Below the pieces are notes generated by a model. That model was given only the letters and a program-made list of their open reading frames with translations. It did no database searches and had not been told where the DNA came from. Below, piece by piece: positions 1 through 10,512 of a DNA stretch of 64,000 bases (positions within the stretch are counted from its first letter, which is position 1; each line of letters starts with the position of its first letter). The DNA comes from Prosapia bicincta (lineage: Eukaryota; Arthropoda; Insecta; Hemiptera; Cercopidae). The position numbers and the translations under genes are program-made. The stretch spans positions 178,027,386-178,091,385 of the forward strand of contig JBAIZL010000005.1 of assembly GCA_036971475.1 (NCBI GenBank), read 5' to 3'.

Positions 1-597
1 AAGGTTATATTAATAAACTCGTAGGCCTATCTGTTTTTATCAATGATGAAAATGCACTTTGGGAACTGTTGATCTATTTTTCTATTGGTTATGAACATTA
101 TCTTTTTTTTTTATCAACATGTAGTTCTATTTTTTTTCAACTTAAAAAATTTTATATCGTTTATTCCTAACGGCAAAACAAGAAAAGTATGAGCTCTTTT
201 CATTCAAAATAATTTATTTTAGGCAAAACTTACTCTATAAAACCGATAAAACTTATTCTTAAAAGCCGATAACTTTTCCATAAGAGCATTTAAAATAAGC
301 CTATTATTTTTGCATATTTACTTTAGTAGTTTGTGTTTTCCGTTCCAAATAGGATAAAATTTAACTAAACTACATGTTTCTAACAAAATTTAAAAAAAAA
401 ACTGAACATAATATTTGCTTAATGTGTTTCTTTCCCAAAACATTCACGTAACAGCTGTATAACGGTAAACGATTAATTTCATCACGTTTATAAAGTACCG
501 TTCTGTGATAGATTTTATTTGTTCTTATGTACATCGCCATTTTGCATGAAAAAGTTCAACAAACGCAGAAAATAAAGAACAATCAACCTTTGAAATT

Positions 598-830
598 ATG
601 GTGGAAAGCGAGTCAGAGAATAACAGAACCTACCATAAACAAATGCAGCCTATTGTGAGGAATTTAAAACAAAAAATGTGGAACTACTGACACAGATAGC
701 GTCTGTGTCGCTAGATAGCAGCACCGGTACAGCAGAAAGAACGCTGATTGGCCAGACGGTGTTGGAAATGTGCGGTTCGGAGTTGCAAGGCGCTCAGTCT
801 TTGGTGCGCGCTGCTCATAGTAATAGTTAA
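598..830 (+). CDS. candidate first coding exon, frame switch at an A-run
   Basis: I do not recognise the product. From ATG 598 one frame runs 30 codons (begins MVESESENN) and stops at 688-690. A second frame is open from 639 to TAA 828-830 (63 codons; includes VELLTQIASVSLDSS and ERTLIGQTVLEMCG). The two meet at the six-A run 671-676: one additional A there would join them into a single frame of about 77 codons. This could be an assembly or sequencing indel, a disabling mutation, or two unrelated frames. A donor-like GTGCGC at 804, after codon 801-803, would leave phase 0, which fits the next candidate exon at 1074. Base composition is more GC-rich than the flanks. It could equally be a short non-coding 5' exon or promoter region. 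No TATA box or initiator was assigned. Confidence 0.33.
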
Positions 831-1073
831 GCACGTTCATTATTTTGGTGATTGTGATTATAAATCTGTGTCAAATTTTTTTTTTATTGTAAAAGTCTGT
901 ACTTTGCACAAAAATTGTTGCAGTAGTGTTTCTATGTGTTCCAATATGGATAAGGAAATGACTTGCGGAGTATTACGTTTAAATTAATTTAGGCCAAAAC
1001 ACACTGTAAAGTATTTTAGGCTCATAATCTGAACCCTGTGTGTCATTACTCACATAGTTTGTCAAACACTCAG

Positions 1074-1198
1074 GGAACTTCCGTTAAGGACATGATAATT
1101 TCTAAGGATCTATTCCTGCTGGGCGACCAAGATTATTTGCGTCTTCCCAAAGACGAGAAGAGGAACATGATCCGTCCTTCGACGGCGAAGAGTATAAG
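1074..1198 (+). CDS. candidate internal exon, unrecognised protein
   Basis: This 125-nt segment is bounded by an acceptor (…AAACACTCAG, AG at 1072-1073) and a donor (AAG then GTAACT at 1199). Of the three frames only one is open, starting with codon GGA at 1074. It gives 41 codons plus two bases, with a coding-like, charged composition (contains SKDLFLLGDQDYLRLPKDEK and NMIRPSTAKSI). The other two frames stop within about 20 nt. It ends in phase 2 (AG), which matches the phase needed by the candidate exon at 2304. There is no membrane segment. It lies downstream of the candidate first exon at 598-803. I do not recognise the family. This is one of the two best-supported coding segments in the window, judged on splice sites and frame alone. 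Confidence 0.5.
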
Positions 1199-1209
1199 GT
1201 AACTTTTAA

Positions 1210-2290
1210 TAGACCTACTGACCTCAATAAATCAAATTAAATTAATGTTTGTCAACATTGTCAGGTGATTGGCTAACAGTAATTAAACTGTGTATAAGCG
1301 TAGGCCGTTATCGAAACAAAAGTTAGGCGGTTTCAAATCTATTTTTTATCACGCCGTAGAAAGGTTTTATTAGGTCTGAACACATATGTGAACTAAAAAT
1401 CTAAATACAATAAATCCTATTGTAGCTGTTTACTATATTTAAGCTATTATGTAAACTCTTATTATAAATATTTTAAACTCAATTGCAATTAATTGTTTGT
1501 GTGTTGGTTGTCCTCACATACGTTAGTTTTCATTTATAGGTTATATGTTCAAGTTGCTTGAGCAACAAGTAACTCAAAGACCTTCTTTGCCGTCTGTTTT
1601 GATTTTATTTTGTAAGTTTTCATAAAGACAATCTTTATGGTTGCGAAACAGTTATTTGGTAATTGATGTTTATTATATTATTATTCCTTTATTGCCTTTC
1701 TGTTGTTTTAGAATAGTTTTTAGGCTGTTGCAGGATTTATTCTAGGTTAAACAAAATTAAAAGTAAAAAAAATGTATAATGATATTTTTCTCTTTAGACA
1801 GAATCAAATTAATAAGTATATAAAAAATGATTATTACAATAAATAAAATACGAGATAATTGTTCATATTATATCATTAAGTTGTTATTTTGTTTATTTTC
1901 AGATTTTAAAAAAAATACTCAAAAGATATATAGGCCTACTCAACAGATTGTATAAATGATATAGGCCTAAATAAATTAAAACCTTTAAAGTTCTTTTTAC
2001 TGTTGAAAAACTAAGAGGAACATGTATATGTTTTTGCTTTATATTTTTTTAATAAAAATATGTGGAAACTGTTAAAAATTAAAATTTACAAAACACGTCT
2101 TAGATTGTCTGCTTCGGCAAAAGGATTTACTGAACATTAGTGGTAACTAACTATAGTCTGTTCATATTTTATTCATTTCCAAAGTCTGAAAAAAAATCTA
2201 TAACTATACTTCCAATTCTTTAGACACAATTTTTTGTCTGTTTCTTAGAATCATTATGTCTGTTCCCACTTTAGTTTAGTCTGTTTCACT
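1210..2290. other. AT-rich non-coding stretch, probably intron
   Basis: No open frame, RNA gene or repeat array is visible. The TAGGCCT motif occurs twice close together (1931 and 1963). The stretch lies between two candidate + strand exons and so is likely intronic. Confidence 0.35.
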
Positions 2291-2303
2291 TCTTATGCAA
2301 CAG

Positions 2304-2369
2304 TTCTGGGGAAGCAGGAGCATTCCACATAACCAACTGTCTGGTTATACAACCGGATATTTACTTTAG
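2304..2369 (+). CDS. candidate short internal exon
   Basis: A 66-nt segment follows an acceptor with a pyrimidine-containing tract (TTTCACTTCTTATGCAACAG, AG at 2302-2303) and ends at TTTAG before GTAACA (2370). Only the frame that takes its first base from the preceding exon stays open to the donor; it reads SGEAGAFHITNCLVIQPDIY. The other two stop inside. That frame agrees with the phase-2 end of the exon at 1074-1198. An alternative weak donor (CTG before GTTATA at 2344) would shorten the exon to 40 nt and leave phase 0, which is what the exon at 4980 needs. Product unknown. The short length makes a chance open frame quite possible. Confidence 0.3.
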   Translation, partial: FWGSRSIPHNQLSGYTTGYLL

Positions 2370-2379
2370 GTAACATTTA

Positions 2380-3425
2380 GGCATTACTTCGTGTTGCATT
2401 AGTGGTTGCCCAGATGCAATGCAGTAAAAAAAAACAAAGTTCCCTTTTGAGTAGGAGACAGTTGGATCTCTTTTTGTGTTGTGAAGTTTCTCAGTTGTTT
2501 TCCGTTAAACTTTACTTCTTTATTTTTGAGAGTTACAGTTCCAAAGACTGTGCCGTTTATATAATGACGTAATAAGTACCGTTTTTATACTAGGAATTAC
2601 TAGAAAAAGTAATTTGGTTTTCACATTCAGCTATAAACAAATGGAACAAGTTATATTTGTCAAATTTCAATAAGGTGAAAATAATTCAGTTTCGACTTAA
2701 TTTTGTCTGTTATGATAAATATATTTATAGCTTACGCACTGAAAAAGATGATATAGTCTAATTCGTATAAAACAGAATGTTCCTAAATCATATTGAAACA
2801 ATCTGTTTGGGTGATGACCTCTAGCATTATTGGGTTTTGGCAGCGTGTTTCAGATATAAGTTATCAATTTATGAAACCAGTTGCCCCTTCCTTTTGTATT
2901 GCGTGGTAACAGTATTGTTACGACGAAGTAAGTGATGAAAATGTTTATTGTTTTTTGCACTTTCCTCGCTTTTTGCGTGATTGTTACATCTTCTTGAAAG
3001 ACAGTGTGAAACTTTATACAGTACAAAACCTGATTTAATAATGTTTTGTGAAGTATTTTTAAAGTGAGGTTATTTATGTAGTTTTAAAATATTTTTGTTC
3101 AGTCACAGCGCCAATATTTATTATTGTTTACTCCTGAGGACTCTTTTCACACTCTTGGATAAAGTTTATCCAGTATCATTTATGCTTAAAAATTTTGTAA
3201 TTATAAAAAATATTTATGAATGTTTAATCCAATCTAAATCTCTTTTGTGGTAAACACACCGCTATGTTCAAAGCACGAGTACGTAAAATTAAATACTTTC
3301 ATTAGTACTTTAAATTAGGCTGTGTCCATTTTAAAAATGTTTCTACCGGAACACTCCCATTTTGTAATGGTAAAAGTGCAAAAAGTAAAAACATGCCGCC
3401 AGTAAGCAGCGAAGTAACTGGTTGT
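2380..3425. other. AT-rich stretch with weak exon-like segments
   Basis: Two further short segments have acceptor- and donor-like bounds: about 2630-2673 (after TTTTCACATTCAG, before GTGAAA) and about 2853-2914 (after GGGTTTTGGCAG, before GTAACA). Each is open in at least one frame, but they are too short and ambiguous to call. Nothing else stands out. Confidence 0.2.
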
Positions 3426-3429
3426 GTGG

Positions 3430-4412
3430 GTTACATATTTACGTCTTGGATTACATATTTATGTCTTACATTACAAATTTACGTCTTGCATTACATATTT
3501 ACGTCTTGACTTACGTATTTAAGTTTTTGCATTGCTAATTTACGTCTTGCATTATATATTTACGTCTTGCATTACACATTTACGTCTTGTACTACATATC
3601 TACTTCTTGCTTTACTAATTTACGTCTTGCATTAGATATTTACGTCTTGCATTACATATTTACGTCTTGCATTACACATTTAAGTCTTGAATTACATATT
3701 TACGTCTTGTAGTAGATATTCACGTCTTGAATTACATATTTACGTCTTGTACTACATATCTACTTCTTGCTTTACTAATTTACGTCTTGCATTAGATATT
3801 TACGTCTTGCATTACATATTTAAGTCTTGTACTACATATCTACTTCTTGCTTTACTAATTTACGTCTTGCATTAGATATTTACGTCTTGCATTACATATT
3901 TACGTCTTGCATTACACATTTACGTCTTGAATTACATATTTACGTCTTGTATTACATATTTACGTCTTGTATTACATATTTACGCCTTGTACTACATATC
4001 TACTTCTTGCTTTACTAATTTACGTCTTGCATTAGATATTTACGTCTTGCATTACATATTTACGTCTTGTACTACATATCTACTTCTTGCTTTACTAATT
4101 TACGTCTTGCATTAGATATTTACGTCTTGCATTACATATTTACGTCTTGCATTACACATTTACGTCTTGAATTACATATTTACGTCTTGTATTACATATT
4201 TACGCCTTGTACTACATATCTACTTCTTGCTTTACTAATTTACGTCTTGCATTAGATATACACGTCTTGAATTACATATTTACATTTTGAATTACATATT
4301 TACGCCTTGTATTTCGTATTTGAGTCTTGCATTACATATTTATGTCTGGCATTATATATTTACGTCCTGTATTATACATTTACGCCTTGAATTACATATA
4401 TACGTTTTTGAA
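3430..4412 (+). repeat. 20-bp minisatellite with higher-order blocks
   Basis: About 49 units of a 20-bp motif (ATTACATATTTACGTCTTGC and variants) run without interruption. A variant unit containing ACTACATATC recurs at 3591, 3751, 3831, 3991, 4071 and 4211. All spacings are multiples of 20, and the 160/80 pattern repeats after 240 bp, so blocks of several units have been duplicated. The open frames across it (repeating YIFTSCITYLRL-like peptides) come from the repeat and show no sign of being a gene. Confidence 0.95.
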
Positions 4413-4419
4413 CACTTAA

Positions 4420-4975
4420 ATACGGAACTTTATAAATACCCTCGTGGAAGAAAACAACATTGAACAGTTCTTTCCCACATACTGTGGTATTTATTTATAG
4501 TAACAAGACGCTAACTCAACATTCTGTTAAATTACGTTCACAAATAGCCGATCAATGATGAAATATTTTGTTATAATTTGTAATACGTAACCTCTCAACA
4601 CAAATTAAAATTTTTTTCAAGGAAAGATAAAAAATCTTGATTAATATGGATGTTTGGAAATAGCAAAAAATTATAAAATATTAAAAACCTATTCTCTAAT
4701 TTATCGAAAATGAATTTCATAGAAACTTTAATTTTAAACATTTTAAATTTTGTTTTGGTATGGGCGTAATGAATGACTGCAGCAGTACGCCTGTCTAAAG
4801 TTCTACTAAAGGAAAGCACATTTTAATATAAGTAAAATATCATACATTCTGAGTAGAGTTTCTTCTATTTGAATGTCTAATGCCATACAGTTTTATAGCG
4901 TAAAATCGCTTCTGAAATCCACTTGTATTTAATAAAGTAAGCATTTTATCATAACATAACCCTGTGCATAATATT
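4420..4975. other. AT-rich spacer before candidate exon
   Basis: No gene or repeat was recognised. A 74-codon minus-strand open frame around 4595-4819 is Phe/Lys/Asn-rich and looks like chance. Confidence 0.3.
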
Positions 4976-4979
4976 ACAG

Positions 4980-5105
4980 GACGATAGTTTTGTTTTCACA
5001 GAACGATTATCAGAGTTTAATCCAAATCATGTAACACAATACGTTAGGTTGGCACAAACAATGAAGCTAATGGGAGACGGCCGTGCGTGCTCCATAAACA
5101 ATACG
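4980..5105 (+). CDS. candidate internal exon, unrecognised protein
   Basis: A 126-nt segment (42 codons, phase 0 to 0) lies between TATTACAG (AG 4978-4979) and a good donor ACG then GTATGT (5106). It reads DDSFVFTERLSEFNPNHVTQ at its start and continues with coding-like composition (LAQTMKLMGDGRACSINNT). The other two frames stop early. A second acceptor with a better pyrimidine tract (TTTTGTTTTCACAG, AG at 5000-5001) would start the exon at 5002 in the same frame. The phase does not match the end of the 2304-2369 exon, so either an exon is missing, the alternative donor at 2344 is used, or these belong to different transcripts. The 72-bp array begins about 110 nt downstream, inside the presumed intron. 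Family unknown. Confidence 0.5.
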
Positions 5106-5214
5106 GTATGTGGTCTCCTGGCTTGTTGCCTTAGATAAGTATATAGCTGAAACAAATGTCTAACTGATTTAGAAACTTTCAACCGGTTTAAAAATTGCGT
5201 TGACATTCACGTTT

Positions 5215-5950
5215 CACGTTTACCCATAAAGGAGGTTTTCTGGTCAGTTGGTTCGCCAGCAAAGCTGTGGGCGTTGCCTAGGTACCTATAGTTACCCATA
5301 AAGGAGGTTTTCTGGTCAGATGGCTCGCCAGCAAAGCTGTGGGCGTTGCCTAGGTACCTATATTTACCCATAAAGGAGGTTTTCTGGTCAGTTGGTTCGC
5401 CAGCAAAGCTGTGGGCGTTGCCTAGGTACCTATAGTTACCCATAAAGGAGGTTTTCTGGTCAGATGGCTCGCCAGCAAAGCTGTGGGCGTTGCCTAGGTA
5501 CCTATATTTACCCATAAAGGAGGTTTTCTGGTCAGATGGCTGGCCAGCAAAGCTGTGGGCGTTGCCTAGGTACCTATATTTACCCATAAAGGAGGTTTTC
5601 TGGTCAGATGGCTCGCCAGCAAAGCTGTGGGCGTTGCCTAGGTACCTATATTTACCCATAAAGGAGGTTTTCTGGTCAGATGGCTCGCCAGCAAAGCTGT
5701 GGGCGTTGCCTAGGTACCTATATTTACCCATAAAGGGGGTTTTCTGGTCAGATGGCTCGCCAGCAAAGCTGTGGGCGTTGCCTAGGTACCTATATTTACC
5801 CATAAAGGAGGTTTTCTGGTCAGATGGCTCGCCAGCAAAGCTGTGAGCGTTGCCTAGGTACCTATATTTACCCATAAAGGAGGTTTTCTGGTCAGATGGC
5901 TCGCCAGCAAAGCTGTGGGCGTTGCCTAGATACCTATATTTACCCATAAA
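5215..5950. repeat. 72-bp tandem array, open in frame on both strands
   Basis: Ten 72-bp units (the TACCCATAAAGGAGG landmark at 5221, then every 72 bp to 5941) plus a partial one. Because 72 is a multiple of 3 and the unit lacks stops, the minus strand reads as ten 24-residue repeats (…FMGKYRYLGNAHSFAG…) over 5207-5953 and the plus strand also stays open over 5490-5846. Unit differences change amino acids (K/N, S/T, E/Q), with no excess of silent changes, so the peptide looks unconstrained. No splice sites or promoter were recognised. I treat it as a minisatellite, not a gene. Confidence 0.93.
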
Positions 5951-5984
5951 CAATTGTCAGCTACGACGTTCACAGATAGTTTAG

Positions 5985-6085
5985 TAAAGACAGTTCGTAA
6001 ATATCATTGGTGTTCACGTAAAGACAGTTCGTAAATATCATTGGTGTTCACGTAAAGACAGTTCGTAAATATCATTGGCTAATGT
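5985..6085 (+). repeat. 34-bp triplicate
   Basis: GACAGTTCGTAAATATCATT recurs at 5989, 6023 and 6057 (spacing 34), followed by decayed copies of its TAAATATCATT core to about 6155. It abuts the 72-bp array but shares no sequence with it. Confidence 0.85.
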
Positions 6086-6619
6086 AAACATCATTGTCTA
6101 TTGTAATTATCGCTGGCTATTGTAAATATCATTCACTGTTATAAATATCACTTACTAATGCGTAATTGAATAAATTTATTTCCCCCTGTTTAATTAAAGA
6201 AATATTTTTTGAAGTGAATATTCACTTAAATTTTTGCTCCAAATCATTCTGATAAAGTAGTAACTTTATAGGTCTAAATTTGGTCAAAAATCAAGCTTTT
6301 TTAAAAGCCAGGTCAGTATCTTTCCATTACAAATAACTCTCGGTCAAATTTGTACCCAACCTCTGTCGGGTCCTGTTACGGTGAATATAAAATTGAAAAG
6401 TTATTTTGGTAGCCAAGGGAAGAGTTATTTTAGTATATACTCGAAGAGATACTGGGGGCTCGTCACAGCTTTCGTCCAATCAGCGCTCGATAGTTTCAAT
6501 AGCTACTAGATTTACAGGGTTTCCACATTGTGTACTGCATTTTCCACTTTTCCACTTACTTTCCTGTTCACGACACTGACGAGGCAACGACAGCGAAATG
6601 CTGAATGTGGCAACACCTT

Positions 6620-6845
6620 CATTAACATGGATTAAAAGAGACAGAGTATAGTGGCCTTACTGTATCCTTGGGTCACGTGGTATTCAAGGAGGCAGTGTGG
6701 TCAGCAATACACTTCAATCGTCCAATTTTACCCTCGAAACTCATTCCCACAGGAATCAACCTGAAGGCTGAAAGGGGATATAACAATTCTTTAGCACTGA
6801 TGGGGATCGAATCCAGTAGTCAAGTGTTCTACCCGCTTTCAAAAT
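6620..6845 (-). mobile_element. tRNA-derived SINE copy (minus strand)
   Basis: Read on the minus strand, 6845 downwards begins with a tRNA-like head (GCGGGTAGAACACTTGAC, then a B-box-like GGATTCGATCCC). The body, TTTCAGCCTTCAGGTTGATT… then TGTGGGAATGAG (6740-6773), closely matches the body of the SINE at 36,174-36,418. The 3' end is diverged and its boundary is uncertain. No clear target duplication was seen. Confidence 0.6.
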
Positions 6846-7150
6846 CTTTTTATTTTAATTCATTAATATTATTTTTTTAATATAATTTATCTGAATTTAT
6901 ACAGAATAATTCTGAATTTATCTAAAATATATCGCTTTCCTAGTATATTGATTCTCTTGGTAGTATAAACCATAATCGAAAGTTTTCTTGTTTACTTCCA
7001 TTCTGTTCCGCAGTCTCGTAGATGTAAGCTACAACCTGGAGATAGTTGATCTTTGTTCTCTTTAGCCACCATTTTCTTTCCTCTCTCGACGGAATATTCA
7101 GATTCACCCTATATCTAGCAATTGTCTAACCTCTATAATAGTGGCAAGGC

Positions 7151-7152
<2 letters not shown>

Positions 7153-7209
<57 letters not shown>
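7153..7209. repeat. (AT)n microsatellite
   Basis: An uninterrupted run of alternating A and T, about 57 bp. Confidence 0.97.
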
Positions 7210-7212
<3 letters not shown>

Positions 7213-7214
7213 TA

Positions 7215-9490
7215 TATCAGTTAATGCTCCACAATACCTTAATTAATCTTCGAAAGTTAGCTCGCATATCTACCAAGTAAGATTTTTGTTTAAGTACATT
7301 ATAGTGTAAGTGATAACTGAATACAAGGAAACAGTGCTGCAAAGTTTAAAATATATATATATAGGCTACATATATTCTTTTTCAGGAAGGTATGTAGAAT
7401 ATAAAGCTATAATTTATATATTTTTTTAATAGTAAACAAATTATAACCTTGTTTTTTCCGTCAAAATTTCCGAACTCCCCAACATTATAGCAATATAATA
7501 AAGCAAAATGAATTTGTATTTCACATAATTTATATATTTTCTTGTAGAAAAATACATTTATTTTTAAAAACAATTTTTATACTTTTTTTTGAAAAAACGT
7601 AGGATAAATATTTCAAACAATTGTTTCTAATACAAGAGAACTGAAAATTGTAGCAATTTTTTAACACGACGTTTATTACTTTTGTTATAGTATTGTCTGT
7701 TTATAACATTCCACTAAAACATTGCTAATTTAGTAATAAAACACTTATTTGTGTTTTATTATTATCATGAACACTAGAAGCAATAAAAATCACCTGTTCT
7801 TTTACTTAGAATAATCAGTATTTTGGGACATACAACTTTGTTTATATGCTACTATAAAATCATGGAATCTGTATTTCGACAAATGACAACAAAGAAAGTA
7901 AATAGGCCTGATAAAAGAAAATAAATTTATTTAGTATATATATAGACTATATATAAACGAAACAGTATGTACACAACTTATAAAAAAAACTTAGGCCTAC
8001 ATATAAACAAGGAAAGTGAACTTGGCAAAAAGTGAGTACAGAATGAGTCACAAGAAGTTGTGTTAAGAAGCACTCTGTACCAAATTTACAAATCGGAATA
8101 TAAATCATTGATCATTTCGCTAACATTTATTTGAAACGCCAGTTGTGCTTCTTTAATACCTACGCAGATGTTTACGGTTATTGAAATACTGTGTGTTTAA
8201 GCATTTCACAAAATGACCATTCCGTCACCTTGATGTGTTCACAAATTAGTGGAAAATAGGTTTACTAAAAACTATTATAGCGAAAACACAACGCTGATAG
8301 AAAAAAATTGACCAAAGACTAAATATAGTGCATGACGCAATAAATTATATGGTGCCAACACATTTCCCTTACAACCAAAACTTTCCTCCGGAAATAACTT
8401 TGAAAATTTTGAAAGTTTCGTCTTCCAGCGGTCGTGACTAACAACTTCATGGAATTCTACTCAGTGAAAATCACAATTTTTCAGGACGATTTGTAGAGTT
8501 GACAAAGATTTGACTAAATACATAAATATTCTCAGCTTTTCTTTGGTATATGTTACGTTAAGTTTAATAGATGTTAAGGTATCGTATTTTTCATTTAAAG
8601 ATAACAATGTTGGAAAAGGATAAAGTACGACCTGACCATTGTAAAACGAGGTTTCGAGCCGATAAAATATCGGCTTGCCAAATATAGGGTTAAAACCCCT
8701 ATATGCTATGCTCCATGACTGAAACGAACCTTGCTGAATTATTTTAATAACATATTTCCAAATACAATATATCATTCATTCTTCTTATAAATTCTAATTC
8801 GTAGACACCAATTAATGAGCCCGATTGAGAGCCACGTTGCTCTGCCCAAGTAAAGCCATCTATAAATTATCTACGTAGTTTAAGGTTACCTAACTTAACC
8901 CTATCTATATTGACAATCCTTACCCATCCGTCGTAGACGATAATAGTGGTACTAGTTGTGCCCCTTTAAATTGTTTTCGATACCGAAATGTTTTCAGGTT
9001 CGTATAATTCTTATAATTCAGTTTCGATTATGAAATTATCAGTACTGTATATGCAAAAATCCTTGATTAACGATTTACTCTTTTAATTCAATTGTATTTA
9101 ATAAGATCCTATGTGGAGGTCCTAGTAGGCCTACAGAGATTTATTGTGTCTTGAAAAAAAGCAGATATTTTCTGTAAATTTCTTTTAATATTCTGCTCAT
9201 TTCATGCAACAAAAATTAATTCTTATATTAAAATTCAACAACGTTTTAATTATTAAAGCGAATTATTAATAGCAATAATAATTAGAGGGGTTTAAAGTTC
9301 CTTCCTAATGCACCTGGGGAAAATGTCCCAGGAACATTGGCAATTAAAACCCGGAGGTTGTATACATTGTACGTAGAGGCCGTTGGCTGGTGTGCAGTGA
9401 GCTTATGTTGCTTGTTAGTTATGTCTGTCCCAAAGTGTTACCTTGGTTTCAAGGGCGAAATATCTGGCAGTGTGCTCTAGGCCATCTGAC
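7215..9490. other. AT-rich stretch, no recognised gene
   Basis: TAGGCCT motifs occur near 7904, 7992 and 9127. A GC-richer part at 9300-9500 precedes a candidate exon. One minus-strand open frame (8461-8775) is listed separately. Nothing else is recognisable. Confidence 0.3.
8461..8775 (-). CDS. unrecognised minus-strand open frame
   Basis: A 104-codon frame, long for this AT-rich background. An acceptor-like TTCGTTTCAG lies inside it on the minus strand, after which the frame reads SWSIAYRGFNPIFGKPIFYR and continues about 65 codons to a stop. It could therefore be a last exon or part of a decayed mobile element. It contains two small palindromic segments (ATAGGGGTTTTAACCCTATA and GCCGATATTTTATCGGC). 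No family or transposase motif is recognised, and chance is a real possibility. Confidence 0.15.
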   Translation of the reverse strand: MIYCIWKYVIKIIQQGSFQSWSIAYRGFNPIFGKPIFYRLETSFYNGQVVLYPFPTLLSLNEKYDTLTSIKLNVTYTKEKLRIFMYLVKSLSTLQIVLKNCDFH

Positions 9491-9503
9491 CATACAGACA
9501 CAG

Positions 9504-9569
9504 GTTCCAGTTAGATTTGAATATCGTGTTGGACAAGGGCCATGAAGAACTGCAGCGAGCGGCGTTCAG
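9504..9569 (+). CDS. candidate short exon
   Basis: This segment follows ACAGACACAG (AG 9502-9503) and ends at TTCAG before GTTAGG (9570). Reading with one leading base, it is open throughout: FQLDLNIVLDKGHEELQRAA. The frame cannot extend upstream because of a stop a few codons before the acceptor. A second acceptor (GGTTCCAG) would start the exon at 9511 in phase 0, which fits the phase-0 end of the exon at 4980-5105. It ends in phase 2. Composition is coding-like, but the segment is only 19-22 codons and the polypyrimidine tract is weak. Product unknown. Confidence 0.32.
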
Positions 9570-9574
9570 GTTAG

Positions 9575-10510
9575 GTTTATCTTTTTACCCACTTCTCTCG
9601 CATCTCACTGTTTATAACAACCCTTCTTAATGTTTTAAATAGTAAAAAGTCTTTAAAAATAACGAAGCCACTTAAACAATGCCTTTGCTGTTGGAGATTC
9701 TGTCTGTAGAGACAGACCGACGTCAGAACGTGTAACGGGTCGGCGACGTTAAACATCGAAAAGAATATGATTTTCTGTTTAAATCTTATAAGTCTGATTC
9801 AAAACAACGTGGATGTTTGCTGATATCTCATTTGGAAGATTGTCCTATTAGTGAAGATTTCTTTTACATAATGATTTTCTTATTAATTGAAAACAGTTTG
9901 TTTATGTGCCCTTTTGTAATTTATTTCATAAAACTCTTCGCCAGCGTTTCTTCTACCGTTCTTTGAACGTATCAGACTATACAAGATATTTTCTATTTGG
10001 GCTGTTTATTATTGTTTAATCATTTCTAATTTTGATGATCTTGAAGCTCATCGTTCGACATTCATTTCTTTTCTTCTTCAATTATTCTTTCGTTCTCCAC
10101 TTTTTTTCACATCTATTCGTCGTATCTTGTCACCTAAAATATTTCAATAAGAATTTTAGCAATTTTCTTTGATGTTGTCAATGTTGTCAGAAATGATAAT
10201 AACAAAAGAAAGTTTAAAATAAGTATAATATTTGCATATTTTTTATTTATTAGATGTTTTTGAAGTACACATCAATAACAACGTTTTTACCGATCCCAAT
10301 AACTAGATGGGTTTCATCTTACGTGCTAATTTTGTGTAACAAACGTTGACTGAAGACAACAGTATAACATAGATTCCTTTATTTCACATACTCATACGTA
10401 CATGTCTCCCGTTGTTTTATTTGTATTTTTATGCCATCGGCCGTTGAAGGAGAGTAACAGTAAAGTACTGTGGTTATATGCAGGGTTTAATTGGGAACAA
10501 AAGACCCCTA
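9575..10510. other. AT-rich stretch, nothing recognised
   Basis: No open frame with splice support, repeat or RNA gene was seen between the candidate exon and the satellite array. Confidence 0.3.
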
Positions 10511-10512
10511 CA

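Noticed and set aside
3687..4255. Overlapping open frames of about 62 codons on the + strand
   Set aside because: They lie entirely within the 20-bp array and repeat with its period.
5221..5950. AGGAGG in each 72-bp unit as ribosome binding sites
   Set aside because: There is no bacterial context, and the motif is simply part of the repeat unit.
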